A stretch of DNA of 22,748 nucleotides, taken from positions 1 through 22,748 of the forward strand of contig JAQGAU010000907.1 in NCBI GenBank assembly GCA_034698045.1, in the 5' to 3' direction. The notes under the pieces are model-generated. The model had not been told where the DNA came from, searched no databases, and was given only the letters and a program-made list of their open reading frames with translations. Position numbers and translations under genes: made by a program. Numbering within the stretch: the first letter of the stretch is position 1; each line of letters starts with the position of its first letter. Below, one piece after another: positions 8,048 to 18,881 of the stretch. The stretch is from Paramacrobiotus richtersi (lineage: Eukaryota > Tardigrada > Eutardigrada > Parachela > Macrobiotidae).

Positions 8048-11000
8048 ATGGAAAGGTCACGACAGCTTCTTACTCTTGGAATCCTGCTGTTGGCAGAATT
8101 ATGGCAGGGTATGTACAGAATCGTTCAGCAGTTGGTTTTTTAATTTTTTGCTTGTTTGGTTTATAATTTTATGCATGATTATTTCGATTAGATACGAATT
8201 TCGAGAAATAATAAGCGGTTGATATCGCAATAGAAACCTTTTCTGATGTTGGTTAACGAGGTAAATTCATGAAACCATCCATGTGATGCTTGACATTTTT
8301 GATCAGTCAATGGAGTGAAAAGAATTTGGAAGCCACGCAATGATTTCAATAGCGTCACTTCGTGGACCAATGGACAAACGCCTTGTTTCGGAGATGAGGC
8401 AACCTTGGCGGAAGACAGCGTTATGCTGCTCAAAGAACATCATGCTTTGAGTACTCTGGTATGGAAAATCCGAAATTTAGACAACATGGTGAAACAATCT
8501 AGAGCATGTTTTCATTTCTCGAAATAAGCACCGATCTGTTACAACCAATAAGGTAAATCGAAACAGGGAAAAGGGAATCTTCAGTTGTTGATTTCTTTGA
8601 TAGAATCTGCCGGCCAATGGGGAACTGATTCTGGCCGAAGGAAGTGTTCTGGAGATCGTCGACATCGCTTCTTTCACACAGCAACGGGACAGATATTTAG
8701 CCAGTCAGAATGATCCTTCTCTGAAAAATTCATGTAAACCGAATATCTGAGTTTCGCAGGATCTTGATATTGGGTTGTGTGAACTTGTGTCACTGCTTAT
8801 TTTTCTTTATACAATTTTTGCTACATTTGCAGGCAGTCAATCCACACGTCCGAGGAAAGTTTCCACGGCAAAAGTGACCAGTAGCTGGTATGTTGCAAAA
8901 GCTGCATGTCCCTGTCTTCTACCGTTTGAAAAAGTATTCGGACTAAATCGATTATACATTTAGTTATTCGTGTAAATATAAGCTGAAAAAGTGGCTGGTT
9001 TTTAAAACAGCCTTTCTGTATTTGCATTTCGTACGGCAGCATGTGTCTAATGCAGTTTGCTGTGATCGTCCGTGGGCGGTTTGCATCGTGCAGTTTACGG
9101 ACCGTTGTCCAGCATTATTTCGTTATGACTCATGATCCAGATCATGGCGTAACGGACCAGTCACTGGACCACACAATAATACAGACCAGGCAATCATAGT
9201 AACAACAAACTAAATCAAACATTTTTGACATTTCATTCGTATCCAGAAAACCTGGATGTGGCAGTTTTGTTGAGCAGAGCGTTTGAGAATTTGAATCAAA
9301 ACTAGCTCCTTCCGAGTAGTGCACTACGAAACCAGAGTGGTTAGTTACTTTTAAGTAAACATTACTTGTACTCTGTGCCAGAATGCTTTGCCTTAAATCA
9401 TCGCTGAGACAGTTGTACAGCAAAGGTCACTACGAGTAACGTTGGATTTGCCATCCCCAGCCGGATAATTGTGTGGGTCCCGAAGGGTTTAGCGGCTGCA
9501 GTTTTCTTGTTTTAACGCTTTTACATCACCTGTTGCATGCTGGAAGTTTTTTCCTTTTGGATGTAGGGACTCGCGGAATGTAAAACCCAAAAAATTGTAC
9601 CAAAGGTCCTAACCGGACCAGACATAATAAAGGAAAGGGATAAAATCGGGAAGGGTAAAAGCTGAAATCTGACAGCTAGCTATAGTGCGCGATACAGAGC
9701 ACAGACAGAATGAAAAGTACAGTACTCGTAGTTCTTTACCTTTCACTTTCATTAGCGGTAAGGTACAGGATATTACCAAGCTGACGATACAGTTTTGGAA
9801 GTCTTCTAATTTTCGCTACCTCGTCGTAGACTACATAGATTAAAACCGCGCATGATATATTGATGATAAATCATATCGGTTAGGGGGATATGTACGTCGT
9901 AGCGAAGTTTTGGGTGACGCATTTTAATCAGCTTACTTCGCGTCGAACGAGATCGCCTGGTGTTGTCGTGAGTTTGCTGTGAAATTCGAATCATTGCTGT
10001 GAAATTTTGGTAAAACTGATACCTTTCGTCGTTCGATGATCTACAGGTTCGATCCCAAAAACTGGAAGCTGGATGAGGACGAAGTCATCGTCAGCGGGTC
10101 GTACAGTGTTCTGGATTCGGAGCGCATTCCGTGCAATGGCGATGACGTATACTTTCCTTCCGGTCAAACCATTCAGGTTATGATGCCATCCACTTTACAA
10201 AAGCCTATTTATTTGCGGACATTCAAAATTGGATCACTGGTGAGTGGTGAGCATAGTTATCACCAAAGAATGGTATACACACTTTCATGTCGCAAATCTG
10301 CAAATGTTTATGGAAAGAATGTGCAAAAGCGTTCCTGTTTTTACCATTAAAATTACATTAAAAAATCATTCAAATTATGATACGCACAATGAGTCTGCTG
10401 ACCTTTATCCATCCGTAGCGTCTTCCAATGGACAGAAGAATGATGTGTAGTTGTAAAAGTAATCGGAAGAAAAGCTGCAGTATATTGCGACGATAACAGA
10501 TTGTCCATGTTGCATAATATACACCTTATTCAGTTTGTATCGCCATCATTCGGACTCACTACCGCTGTTTTATTTTATAGTCATTTACCCAGGATACCAT
10601 TGGAGAATACTTCACAAAACCGGAAATCTCCCTAATGTTTTCCACCGATAATCAACGAAACCGATCCATAACGGCCACTTTAGAAAGAGACGAAGATACT
10701 GACAAAATGGGTGTGCGGTTCATGAAAATCGGCGAAGATCAGATACTGCCGGTCTGTGATCCGCAGTACGGATGTAAATGTGGAAATGATCGGCGAGAGG
10801 TTCGTATTTCGCTATAATGTAGTATGGTAGTACGACATCTCATGCTGTCCCTATGCTTAGATTGTGCATATTGTATGTGTATATTGTGCATGCATAGATT
10901 ATGGAAAAAGTTTGCCCATTCCTGAATGGTGAAACGAACAGAACAGCATCTCTTTCCTGCAAATCTCCCATTTTTGCGGTGGGAAAATGCCAGCCATTTT

Positions 11001-12983
11001 GTGGTAAAACTGGGAATTTTTTTTATTTTTTTTATGACTTATTTATTGTTGGTATTTTATATTTATTACTGCTTTATTATTATTATTAACTGATTGATGG
11101 TTAAAACATATGTAAAACGAATTACTTGATCTATATCCCTACGACTGGAATGCACATGTAGGCTTATATAATTCTGTAGCTATATTTTTTTGACATTTAT
11201 GGAAAATATTAACATACGACTGCCTACTCCATTCACTATTTTAATTAGCCAGCTGTATACTATCGATCTGAAACCGATACAACAAAAGTTAACTGCATTT
11301 TTCGTTCAGGTGCTGTTATAACATTCCTACCAAAACAAGTCCATCCGGCAATCGAGCAAGTCAGAAATATTATAGCAACTCTAGCGTCAGGATATAAGGT
11401 AAACAAACCGATATCGAGCACTTAATTATAAGGTATGAAAATTATTTGAGCGGTTGATCTGCAATATGCGCAACCTCGCACAGGATGCTCTGGATATTCA
11501 CGTATCAGTGATGGATGATATGACCATACAGACGGTGTTTATCCACTCTAAACTGATGGATTTAACGGATAATGATCCCAGCTATACCGCGGATGGTGCT
11601 GCAAATTTTGTCTTTGATAAACTGAAGAACCGTATGTGCATATTCTCGATTGTTATACGTGGTATAAAATTGATAAAACTCTGTAAATGATTTCCTTACA
11701 GCTGTTCCGGGACAAATCAGTTTCGTCGATGATGGCACATTAATTTTACTGGTATCTGATACACCTAAACCGGTGACTGCAGCATCGCAGGCCCACACTG
11801 GATCAACAGGTATTGTTTTCATTACAAAACTCTATGTATAATTAAAGGTTATATGTACGTACCTGTAACTTTTTATTTACAGCAGCATTAAAGATTACAT
11901 AAAACAAACATGCTGAAGCTTTTGGATTTAATTAGAATTAAGTTTGTACTGGCTTATTATATTTATCAACGATAAAGGAAATAAAGATATGTTAAAATAT
12001 TGGGTTGCGTTGATAAAAATCACTTTCTGCTTACGTTAGAATCGAAAAGTGGCGTTATCGCGGGAATTACCGTAACGGTACTTGTTCTTCTACTCATCAT
12101 TCTTGGAGCACTGTTCGTTCTGTATCGCAAAAGGTCAGTTTCAGTACGATTTATTGATTGCTTTAGAACTGTTTCTTACGTACCACGGTTACGTAGAATG
12201 TAACCCCCAATGTAAAATGTTTATGTTGGAAGAAAAGCTTTATACGGCAAAATGCTAAACGCAAAGGTTATCGACTGCGGAATGTAGTAACCATATATGT
12301 TTGCACCTTTCAGGCGAGGTTTGGGTTTTGGATTCCGCAGCCTCGATGCGGACAATAGCCGAGATATGGTAGAAATGGAAGGCACGGAATTTCAGAATCC
12401 GTTATTCCATTACACCGGCACAGGCGGGTCAACCATGCGAAGCAAATCTGGACGTTCCCGGCGAAAAGAGGACCGCACACAACTCTTGGTATCGTACTTT
12501 AAATCAAATTTGAACAATTCCAAAACAAGAAATCTTTCCTTGTGTCGCTGTAAATTTTGATTTTGTTGAACCTTGCAATCGTACATTTTTGAATTACGAT
12601 TTTGTACACAAGTATCGTTGTTGTTTTTATTGTGGCACACAAGATTATTCGAGAAAATAATTTTGCAAAAATGTATTAACCAATACACAAACCATCTGTT
12701 CGTTACAAATATTAAACGGTACCGGCTAATTATATAATTTAAACATATTCATCGTGCAGTTATGCTAGTGTCTTGTACTTATATTTTCCGTACATGGACA
12801 GCAGTTTTCTGCTATTGCCAGTATTTATACAATGTTGAGCACTTTTTTTAGGAAGACGACGCTAATTATGTGGACGAGCCTGATCTGTATCCCGGTGATC
12901 ATTCCGACTGGCATTCCACTTCGACCTTTGGTCCGTATTCTGAACCCACTTCAGAAGCGGAAACGGAATTTTCATCACGTTAA
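8048..12983 (+). CDS. AMN: Amnionless, type I membrane partner of cubilin
   Basis: Thirteen exons read in perfect phase: 8048-8108, 8307-8458, 8604-8733, 8833-8887, 10047-10239, 10581-10799, 10898-11003, 11310-11398, 11451-11631, 11702-11809, 12040-12133, 12314-12488 and 12852-12983 (1695 nt, 564 residues; human AMN is about 450). A signal peptide (MERSRQLLTLGILLLAELWQ) comes first. The amnionless ectodomain follows, with hallmarks KRIWKPRNDFNSVTSW, NLPANGELILAEG and SERIPCNGDDVYFPSG. Next is a Cys-rich segment (CDPQYGCKCGN, then CPFL to CQPFCG) and a transmembrane helix at about residues 437-459. The cytoplasmic tail has an FxNPxF endocytic signal (FQNPLF, residues 489-494) and an acidic end. 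In animals amnionless anchors cubilin at the plasma membrane and drives uptake of protein ligands. Intron 4 (8888-10046) is by far the longest. Start choice rests on the signal peptide. Confidence 0.94.
9121..9154. repeat. Imperfect hairpin in AMN intron 4
   Basis: CATGATC and GATCATG are inverted around CA (9131-9146). The weaker outer pair CGTTA/TAACG gives a 34-bp imperfect palindrome. No function is evident. Confidence 0.5.
9710..9762 (+). other. Candidate alternative first exon of AMN with a second signal peptide
   Basis: Inside intron 4, ATG at 9710 opens MKSTVLVVLYLSLSLA, a textbook signal peptide. Two donors follow: GCG|gtaagg at 9758 and AAG|gtacag at 9763. Only the second joins AMN exon 5 in the AMN frame, giving ...LSLAVRFDPKNW. 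The result would be a secreted-then-anchored AMN lacking the first 132 residues. The first donor would be out of frame. A TATAGT lies about 30 bp upstream, near 9680. Confidence 0.4.
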
Positions 12984-13174
12984 CTTTAATCATATTTGTT
13001 ATCCGCGTCTTGTTGTATGTATTTCCTTTACGGTTAATTACTAATTTTGTACATGCTGCTTTTCAAATCTGAAAATCAGTTTTACTATAGGCGACAACAA
13101 ATCCACCATTCTTTTAATCGACGGCTTCCTGTGCAAATCTTCGAATGAGGAGAAATCGATAAGACTATTAACAA

Positions 13175-13189
13175 AATAAAAACAATAAA
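13175..13189 (+). terminator. Two poly(A) signals downstream of AMN
   Basis: AATAAA occurs at 13175-13180 and 13184-13189, about 190 nt after the AMN stop. They fit the AMN 3' end and lie before the convergent CIB gene, whose stop codon is at 13323-13321. Confidence 0.65.
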
Positions 13190-13320
13190 AACGGCAGGCT
13201 TCCTTGACCTTTGTATCTCTGTGTTATACAAGCCAACGCATTCACAAACACACCATCACCACATCAGCCTGAACCCATAAAAAACAAGGTCGTCGTTTTT
13301 TTATATTTTCTGACTCCAGT

Positions 13321-14540
13321 TTAGAATCGGATGCAAAATGTTCTGCAAATAATGAGGACTGAAATACGTACTTTACGATAGAAGTTGAAGAAATACCAAC
13401 TCACTTAACAAAATCCGGTGATTTTGATACGACCAGCTCGAATTCCGTTAATGAAATGTAGCCATTTTCATCTAAATCGGCTTCCTGCATGATCTACAAG
13501 GAACAGAAATTCGTTCAGAAATTTTAAATGTTGATAGATATAATTATCGCCGTGGGTAATGTCACACACTGGCGGTGTTAACCCACATATTTGCAAATTT
13601 TCTGAATTTCGTCGTCATGAAGGCCACCGAGCTGTTCGGGATTTGTCAAACGACGAATTAGCTCCGCCAAGTCGCCGTGATTCAAAAGACCGTCTTCGTC
13701 GAAATCTGCAACGAACATTACTTGTTGCGGTTGTATAACTGCTGTTACAATTTAGTTCGCACGTCCTGAAATTTTGATAACGAACCATAGATCTTAAAAG
13801 CATATGCCGTTTTGACAGATTTTGGTGCGGATTCAGCGAACACCGAAAGTACATCCAGGAAATCCTCAAATGTCAAAGTGTTATCGTTATGGGAACTGAA
13901 AACCGAGCATATCCGGTCCACGAAGGGATTGAACTGAAAAATAAATTATTATAAATATTACAAAACTTCTGCGGATCATACTAATTCCAGAGCATGATTT
14001 TCATTCTCTGCCAGTGGATTACGTTTTTAACGTCAGCCTCCCCGATCGCAACTTTAAAAATACAAATGAAACGAGCGGGCGGGTTAAAAAGCAGGCGAAA
14101 GAAGAAACGACCGAATGATTGCATGATATAACATGCATGTTATATCATGCAATCACCGAATACGGCGGTTACCTAAATGCAACCTCTGGCTTTGTTGCTG
14201 AAAATGAGCATGCGTTTCGCGATCCCCGAATAATCTGTTGTAGCTTTAACGCCTTTAAGTACTGGGTGGTTCAGAATTTCAGTGTCTTTGGCTCATTAAT
14301 CAGTTGCTCGTTAATTAATTTTGTAAACTTTATGTTCGCGGAGTACCGTCCCCACGTTTTATGGGCACGCGACGGAAAGCGTAGACTGTAAACGGTAGAA
14401 TAGCGTTTTCCGCGGATTCGCTTGGCCTTACCATGAATTCTGGCATTTTGTCGAGATCTTGGGAACGAAGGAACATATTGGCCGGTTGCAGTGGATCGCG
14501 TCCCGCCAGCTTCACTTCTCTCTGCATTCTTCGGAAAGCC
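13321..14540 (-). CDS. CIB1: Calcium/integrin-binding (CIB) EF-hand protein, N-terminus missing
   Basis: Minus-strand exons 14540-14432, 13933-13786, 13705-13587, 13493-13405 and 13342-13321 join in phase to give 161 residues plus stop; CIB proteins are about 185-190 long. Family signatures in order: [45 protein letters not shown], two EF-hand loops ([12 protein letters not shown] with Asp at position 12, as in CIB EF3, and the canonical [12 protein letters not shown]), SKSPDF, and the C-terminus TFCIRF. The last exon is only 22 nt and was placed by the strong donor AA|gtgagt and the conserved C-terminal motif. CIB proteins are small cytosolic Ca2+/Mg2+ sensors that bind integrin tails and other partners. 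The loop sequences look most like CIB1, while the C-terminal FxIRx resembles CIB2/3, so the paralogue is uncertain. About 28 N-terminal residues, including the expected MG myristoylation site, are not found. Confidence 0.92.
14117..14154. repeat. 38-bp perfect palindrome flanked by 7-bp direct repeats
   Basis: Half-site GATTGCATGATATAACATG (14117-14135) is followed at once by its exact reverse complement (14136-14154), with no spacer. ACCGAAT occurs immediately on both sides (14110-14116 and 14155-14161). It lies in the CIB intron between exons 13933 and 14432. The direct repeats look like a target-site duplication around a tiny inserted palindrome; that reading is inferred. Confidence 0.9.
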
Positions 14541-14791
14541 CTGTAAAATGCAGTTAATTGGTTTCGTTCCGTTGCTAACTATGGCGAGTTATTACAGATA
14601 GTTTTGTTTCTCCGCATTGTTAAAGTTTCATCGCTTCGGTTTTACACCTCTGCAGTTATTTTTCTGGTGAAAAGTTTCCCCCTTTTCAGTTTAGTTTGTA
14701 ATTTTTTATATACGCTCGAATCCGTGGACATTTGTGTTAATTATCGGAAAGTCTTCGGATTGTGGCGCAAGTTGTTCGTGTATGATTGCCG
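14541..14791. other. Gap between the CIB fragment and the Pro/Arg-rich frame
   Basis: The CIB N-terminal exon should lie here or further upstream on the minus strand, but no frame gives an in-phase start. A minus-strand TATATAAAA-type sequence (14704-14712) could be a promoter for CIB or the plus-strand frame beyond; nothing confirms it. Confidence 0.35.
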
Positions 14792-15211
14792 ATGGAATCC
14801 AGGCCATTTTATCCAGAGCCACCAAAAAGGCCGGGTTCCGCGCATAACTGGCGTCCAGCGATGAATTCCCCGCTTCCCTATTCGGAGCGTCGACCTGGTC
14901 CGAGGCGTGTTCACTTCGGCCGCTCTGTGACACCCGGACCGGCCGTACCATCATCCCGTGAAGCACCTGGGCGCTCAGTCTTAAAGCGTCGCTCGGACCC
15001 TTCCTTGATGTATCCTGCATTCGCTGCGGGGATAGCACCATCGTTGAGAAGCAACAGCGCGGACAGGCTGGGACACAGGGCTAGCGAGGATTTCAGCACG
15101 GACGAAACGACAACCGCGGATTACCCAGCCACGTACCGTAAGTCTGGTAGTGCTTTGCGATACGGGGGAAAAGCTGATGGTTTAGATTATATTTCGGAAC
15201 AGGGAATGTAA
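14792..15211 (+). CDS. Pro/Arg/Ser-rich protein or exon, 139 residues, family unknown
   Basis: ATG at 14792 runs to TAA at 15209-15211. The peptide (MESRPFYPEPPKRPGSAHNW...) is rich in Pro, Arg and Ser with almost no hydrophobic stretches, so it is probably disordered. It contains RRVHFGRS, which fits the RVxF docking motif for protein phosphatase 1, and SVLKRRSDPS, a likely basophilic kinase site; both motif readings are inference. A strong donor (ACC|gtaagt) at 15138 means the frame may instead be a first exon ending at 15137, leaving the last 24 codons as intron. Its phase would fit a junction at 16796 upstream of VPS28. The local G+C content is higher than in the flanks. The opposite strand is also open, so strand choice rests on composition. 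Confidence 0.45.
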   Translation: MESRPFYPEPPKRPGSAHNWRPAMNSPLPYSERRPGPRRVHFGRSVTPGPAVPSSREAPGRSVLKRRSDPSLMYPAFAAGIAPSLRSNSADRLGHRASEDFSTDETTTADYPATYRKSGSALRYGGKADGLDYISEQGM

Positions 15212-16762
15212 ATCGTTATAGGACATTTTTAGCAGTCATAACTTTTCGAAGATTTTGTTTTCATTGCACGAGGATATGCGGATCAGTTGCAACAGACTTT
15301 ACGAAATTCTGATAATACCCATTACCCAATTTAAAATATAATTGCAACTGTTTTGCTCGGTCTGAGAGCAGTACTGCAAAGATTTTTTAAGCTTGCTGTT
15401 TGAACTATTTTTAATACTGATTTAAACCAGTAATCGCTCGAATTTATTTGCGGGAAAAATATTGATGGTAAGTATTTCCAATTTCATAACTCGGATAAAT
15501 GAGAAGCGATTTCCTCCATCAGAGCGCAAAGGACACTATAAATCATTAAACGAATTAAAATTTAAAAACTACGAAATTCTATCGAGTTACAAAACTTCCG
15601 CCACCATCTGATCGTGGTTGGTCCTGGATTAACGGATACCGGAAATTCAGGTCAAATAAATAATTATGTACATAATTTACATACTACAGAAAATGCAGTT
15701 ATTTCGCTAGACCGTTACCTGACAATTTCATTTTTGGAAAGATACGTCAGATCCTGATAATCACGAAGATCTTGGGCCGGTAATTTTGTGGCAGAATTTC
15801 CCATGATTTGCGAGACGCCGTGTGAACGCTCTGAAGATCAACGGCGTGCAGAACTTTCGGGATTATTTCGGCATAAACAGAATTAGTATGGTTATACACA
15901 GCAGGATCTTGCAGCAATCGTCGTTTGTTTCGATAGGCAAACTTGTTCCACAGAAAAGCTGCGATTGTAAATGAGAAGCGTACGTAATGTTCGCGTTTAT
16001 CGCTGCGATTGACGTAACTCATACTCGACTGTAACAATTGTGCGTTATTATCGAAGTTTACTCCATAAAACACGGTGTTATATCAGTGAGTTATCGCATG
16101 TGAATTGTGAAGTACTTGAACGAGTAAATTTTCGATAACAGTGCATTATGGATTCGAGCCGATGATTGTGAGCACATGAAAGCTTCGGATAATCGTCATT
16201 TACAATTCTGGAGCAGTAGTGAATTGATAAGTACAAGTAAGCTGACGAAGCAAGGATAGATGTCAGGATCGAAAGGTTTTTTTCGAAATAACTTTTTATA
16301 TAGTACTAGTAGCACTTTCATGGTAACATGCAGTCTTGTTGTTTGGGTTTTGAATGAAAAACGGTTTGGCCTTTATACGGGGACATTGGAGTTCGGTCAT
16401 ACCGGAAGTGCGTGGCGTACCTATGCATACGAATACGTGTCCCCCCTGCACAGTTAATCCCTATCTTCGTTTCACCACTCAAGCACGCATTGTTGCGATT
16501 CCAAAATTATAACGCAATTTGGAAATCAAAAATCTGAAACGTCATCGTTTTCGGATCCTGAAACTTAAGAACTCTTTTTTTATAGATAAAGAGTCTCATC
16601 GTACTGTTTCTGTGTAATTTGGTAAAACGGTGTGAGTAAACCTTATTGTATGCGTAGTGACAGTGTGGGTAACTAGTGCTGTTTTATGATTCTGTACACA
16701 CGACATTGAACCCATGACTCGCGAATTGTGATGTGACATTTTTCTGCGACATCGCTGAAGTT
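15212..16762. other. Region without a supported gene, one possible minus-strand ORF
   Basis: About 1.55 kb, mostly A/T-rich. It contains the minus-strand frame at 15747-16073 and a 65-residue plus-strand frame (16260-16457) that does not look conserved. There is an acceptor-like tttttttatag at 16585 without a convincing exon after it. It may be the intron of a gene running from 14792 into the VPS28 locus. Confidence 0.4.
15747..16073 (-). CDS. Possible unspliced ORF of 108 residues, unknown
   Basis: This is a minus-strand frame from ATG to stop with mixed composition (MFYGVNFDNNAQLLQ... to ...NYRPKIFVIIRI). There is no signal peptide or clear motif. It is longer than most chance frames in this A/T-rich stretch, but it has no splice partners, no recognised family and no poly(A) signal that I could assign. 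Confidence 0.22.
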   Translation of the reverse strand: MFYGVNFDNNAQLLQSSMSYVNRSDKREHYVRFSFTIAAFLWNKFAYRNKRRLLQDPAVYNHTNSVYAEIIPKVLHAVDLQSVHTASRKSWEILPQNYRPKIFVIIRI

Positions 16763-17025
16763 GAGGTTGAGATTGTTCTCTTGGGTGTGCAGCAGTCCAT
16801 CGCATCGAGACCCACGTTTATCCCCCAAACCGTCTTTCACGCTCGACTGAGCGCACTCCACAAGAGCCTTCTTCGTCGGACTCGGATCGTGCCTGGTGGG
16901 CTGCACGTAAGGAGAGCATCAGTAGCAGATTGAGAGAGGAGTTCTGTTATCCGAGGGGATTAACGCCACATCAGCTGCAACTGCGGATCGCGGACAGTTT
17001 CCGCGGGGACAGTAGACTATTCAGA
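16763..17025 (+). other. ATG-less open frame continuous with VPS28 exon 1
   Basis: After a TGA near 16760 the frame of VPS28 exon 1 stays open for 87 codons without any ATG until 17026. The translated stretch is Ser/Arg/Pro-rich (SRSTERTPQEPSSSDSDR, then RLREEFCYPRGLTPHQLQLR) and looks coding. An acceptor-like gtgcagcag ends at 16795, and a donor-like CAC|gtaagg occurs at 16907. It may be 5' UTR or a spliced N-terminal extension. Confidence 0.4.
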
Positions 17026-18629
17026 ATGGCATTGTTCGCCAACATGCAGTCGCCTCCTGGGTATGATGTTGCGGCCAATGGGAGCAACAATCCTGCACTT
17101 ATGGAGGTAAGTTTAGAAGCTTTGTTTCATTTGCTACAATAATGGTGTGTAAGAAGATGTGTGACGTGGTTTTTAAATCTTTTCAGACAGTTCGATTGTT
17201 CAAAAACAGCAAGGAACGCGATTGGTAAGTGCTTTATTCATTATTGAATTAGATTGTTGTAATGTTTTATCATAAAGAAACTTGTCATCAAAACAGATTC
17301 CAGTGCGTAACAATGTTGAGCTCAGTAAATATTCGTAGTAATGATTGTATTGTTTTTGGATTACTTAATCAGTTATTGCTCGTCGTAAGTATCGAATTTG
17401 TTATTTTGTCCTCACTTTTTGGCATCACTTTTTGTGTTGTTTAGGTATGAGAATATGAGTGATCTGTACGCAGTCATCAACTCCATAGAACAGCTCGAAA
17501 AGGCTTACATTCGGGATTGCATCACGCCAAAAGAGTAACCAGTCTCGTTTTCATTTTTTCCATGTAAACAACAGAATTTCGTATTTAAGGTACACAGCTG
17601 CGTGCTCCAAATTGCTGGTGCAGGTGAAGTCAGCCTTCAAACTGGTAAAATCGGAAGAATTCCCCACAATCGAAGCCTTCATGGAAAAATTCAGAGTACA
17701 AACATCTTTTATTTGTAGTAGTTTCCGTTGTAAATTTGCAATGTTATATCGCAGTTTGATTGTCCTGGGGCCATGGAGCGGATAAGGGAGGATAGTCCTA
17801 TTACTATTCGGGATGATAAGGGAAACACCAGCAAGTGTATCGCCGATATTGTTGCGGTAGGTTGTGCTCAATTAGACGGCGCAATGAACCTGTTCAGAAT
17901 TGATCGGTTATTTTTGCAGCTTTTTATTACGATGATGGACAAGCTCAGACTAAACATGAAAGCGGTCGATGAGGTAATGTCAAAAAAAGATTATTTGAGC
18001 TATGTATGACGGAAAATGCTTGTCGAGAAATCGTAAATATGATTTGGATAATAATGAACCGAAAATGCGGTAAATTTTATACATACAGGTAACAGATCAC
18101 TGTAAATTTTTCACAATCATACGTCATATCGCGGCTGACGAACAAAGCGGAGCCTTTCGCGTTATCTTACTTTCGTTCTATGCTTTATTTTTTGACTGAG
18201 ATAATTAGTCGCAATTAGCTATTAAGTAGCTAGGGATTTTGTTATAACAAATGAACATACAGGCGAGCATTATAATATGAGAAATATGCAGAACTTTGAA
18301 GTATTAATACTGACATTATGTTGACTTAGCTGCAACCGGAAATGCGAGATCTGATGGACACGATCAACCGTCTGAGTATGTTACCGGCGGATTATGAAGG
18401 CCGCGCAGCTGTCTCCAGATGGTAAGAAGCCCTTATTCCGTCTGTCAGATCGACGAAGGAGTATCGTTGATAAAAAGCAGACCACAGATCTGTTTTATCA
18501 TTTTATAGGTTACATGTCATGTCAGGGATGACGGCTTCCGATCAGTTTGATGATGCTCAAATTCGACAGATGCTCTTCGATCTCGAGGGCGGTTACAGTG
18601 CATTTTTGAAGCTTCTCCATTCCTCTTGA
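17026..18629 (+). CDS. VPS28: VPS28, ESCRT-I subunit
   Basis: Eight exons join in exact phase: 17026-17106, 17187-17224, 17445-17534, 17590-17695, 17755-17856, 17920-17973, 18330-18421 and 18509-18629 (684 nt, 227 residues; human VPS28 has 221). The N-terminal core domain carries VRLFKNSKERDWYENMSDLY, EQLEKAYIRDCITPKEYTAA and CSKLLVQVKSAFKLV. It is followed by FDCPGAMERIREDSPITI and RDDKGNTSKCIADIVALFIT. The C-terminal four-helix domain carries LQPEMRDLMDTINRLSMLP and QFDDAQIRQMLFDLEGGYSA, then LKLLHSS. The N-terminal part binds TSG101/VPS37 to build ESCRT-I, and the C-terminal domain contacts ESCRT-II, for sorting ubiquitinated receptors into multivesicular bodies. The ATG at 17026 gives the usual length; Met 7 (17044) is an alternative. 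Intron 6 (17974-18329) is the longest and has no extra exon that I can see. Confidence 0.98.
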
Positions 18630-18826
18630 TCCCCGCTGAATCATTCCGTTGCCATTAATTATTTTGACGATTTTTAGCCGCTCAGAAATTATCTGGTGTC
18701 GATATACAGGCCACACAGTCTCCGTAAACCGGATGATTTGTCCAGAAAATTTGATTTTATTTTATGTTCTTTTGCATACTTGCTTTTAGGCTTATGTTTT
18801 GAGAACGTTTGCTTCCTCACAAGTCA

Positions 18827-18848
18827 GTGTGTGTGTGTGTGTGTGTGT
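18827..18848. repeat. (GT)11 microsatellite
   Basis: Twenty-two bases of uninterrupted GT lie in the VPS28 3' UTR, about 200 nt after the stop codon. Confidence 0.95.
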
Positions 18849-18881
18849 CTCACAGCGAAACACGGAGTTTAAATTGGGCTC

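Noticed and set aside
9142..9423. Minus-strand 93-residue frame in AMN intron 4
   Set aside because: It has no splice context, no motif and unremarkable composition; most likely a chance frame.
14706..15041. Minus-strand 111-residue frame opposite the Pro/Arg-rich ORF
   Set aside because: It is likely the shadow of the plus-strand frame in G/C-rich sequence and shows no protein motif.
16130..16210. tRNA-like T-arm (GGCTCGAATCC on the minus strand)
   Set aside because: No acceptor stem, D-arm or anticodon arm can be formed around it.
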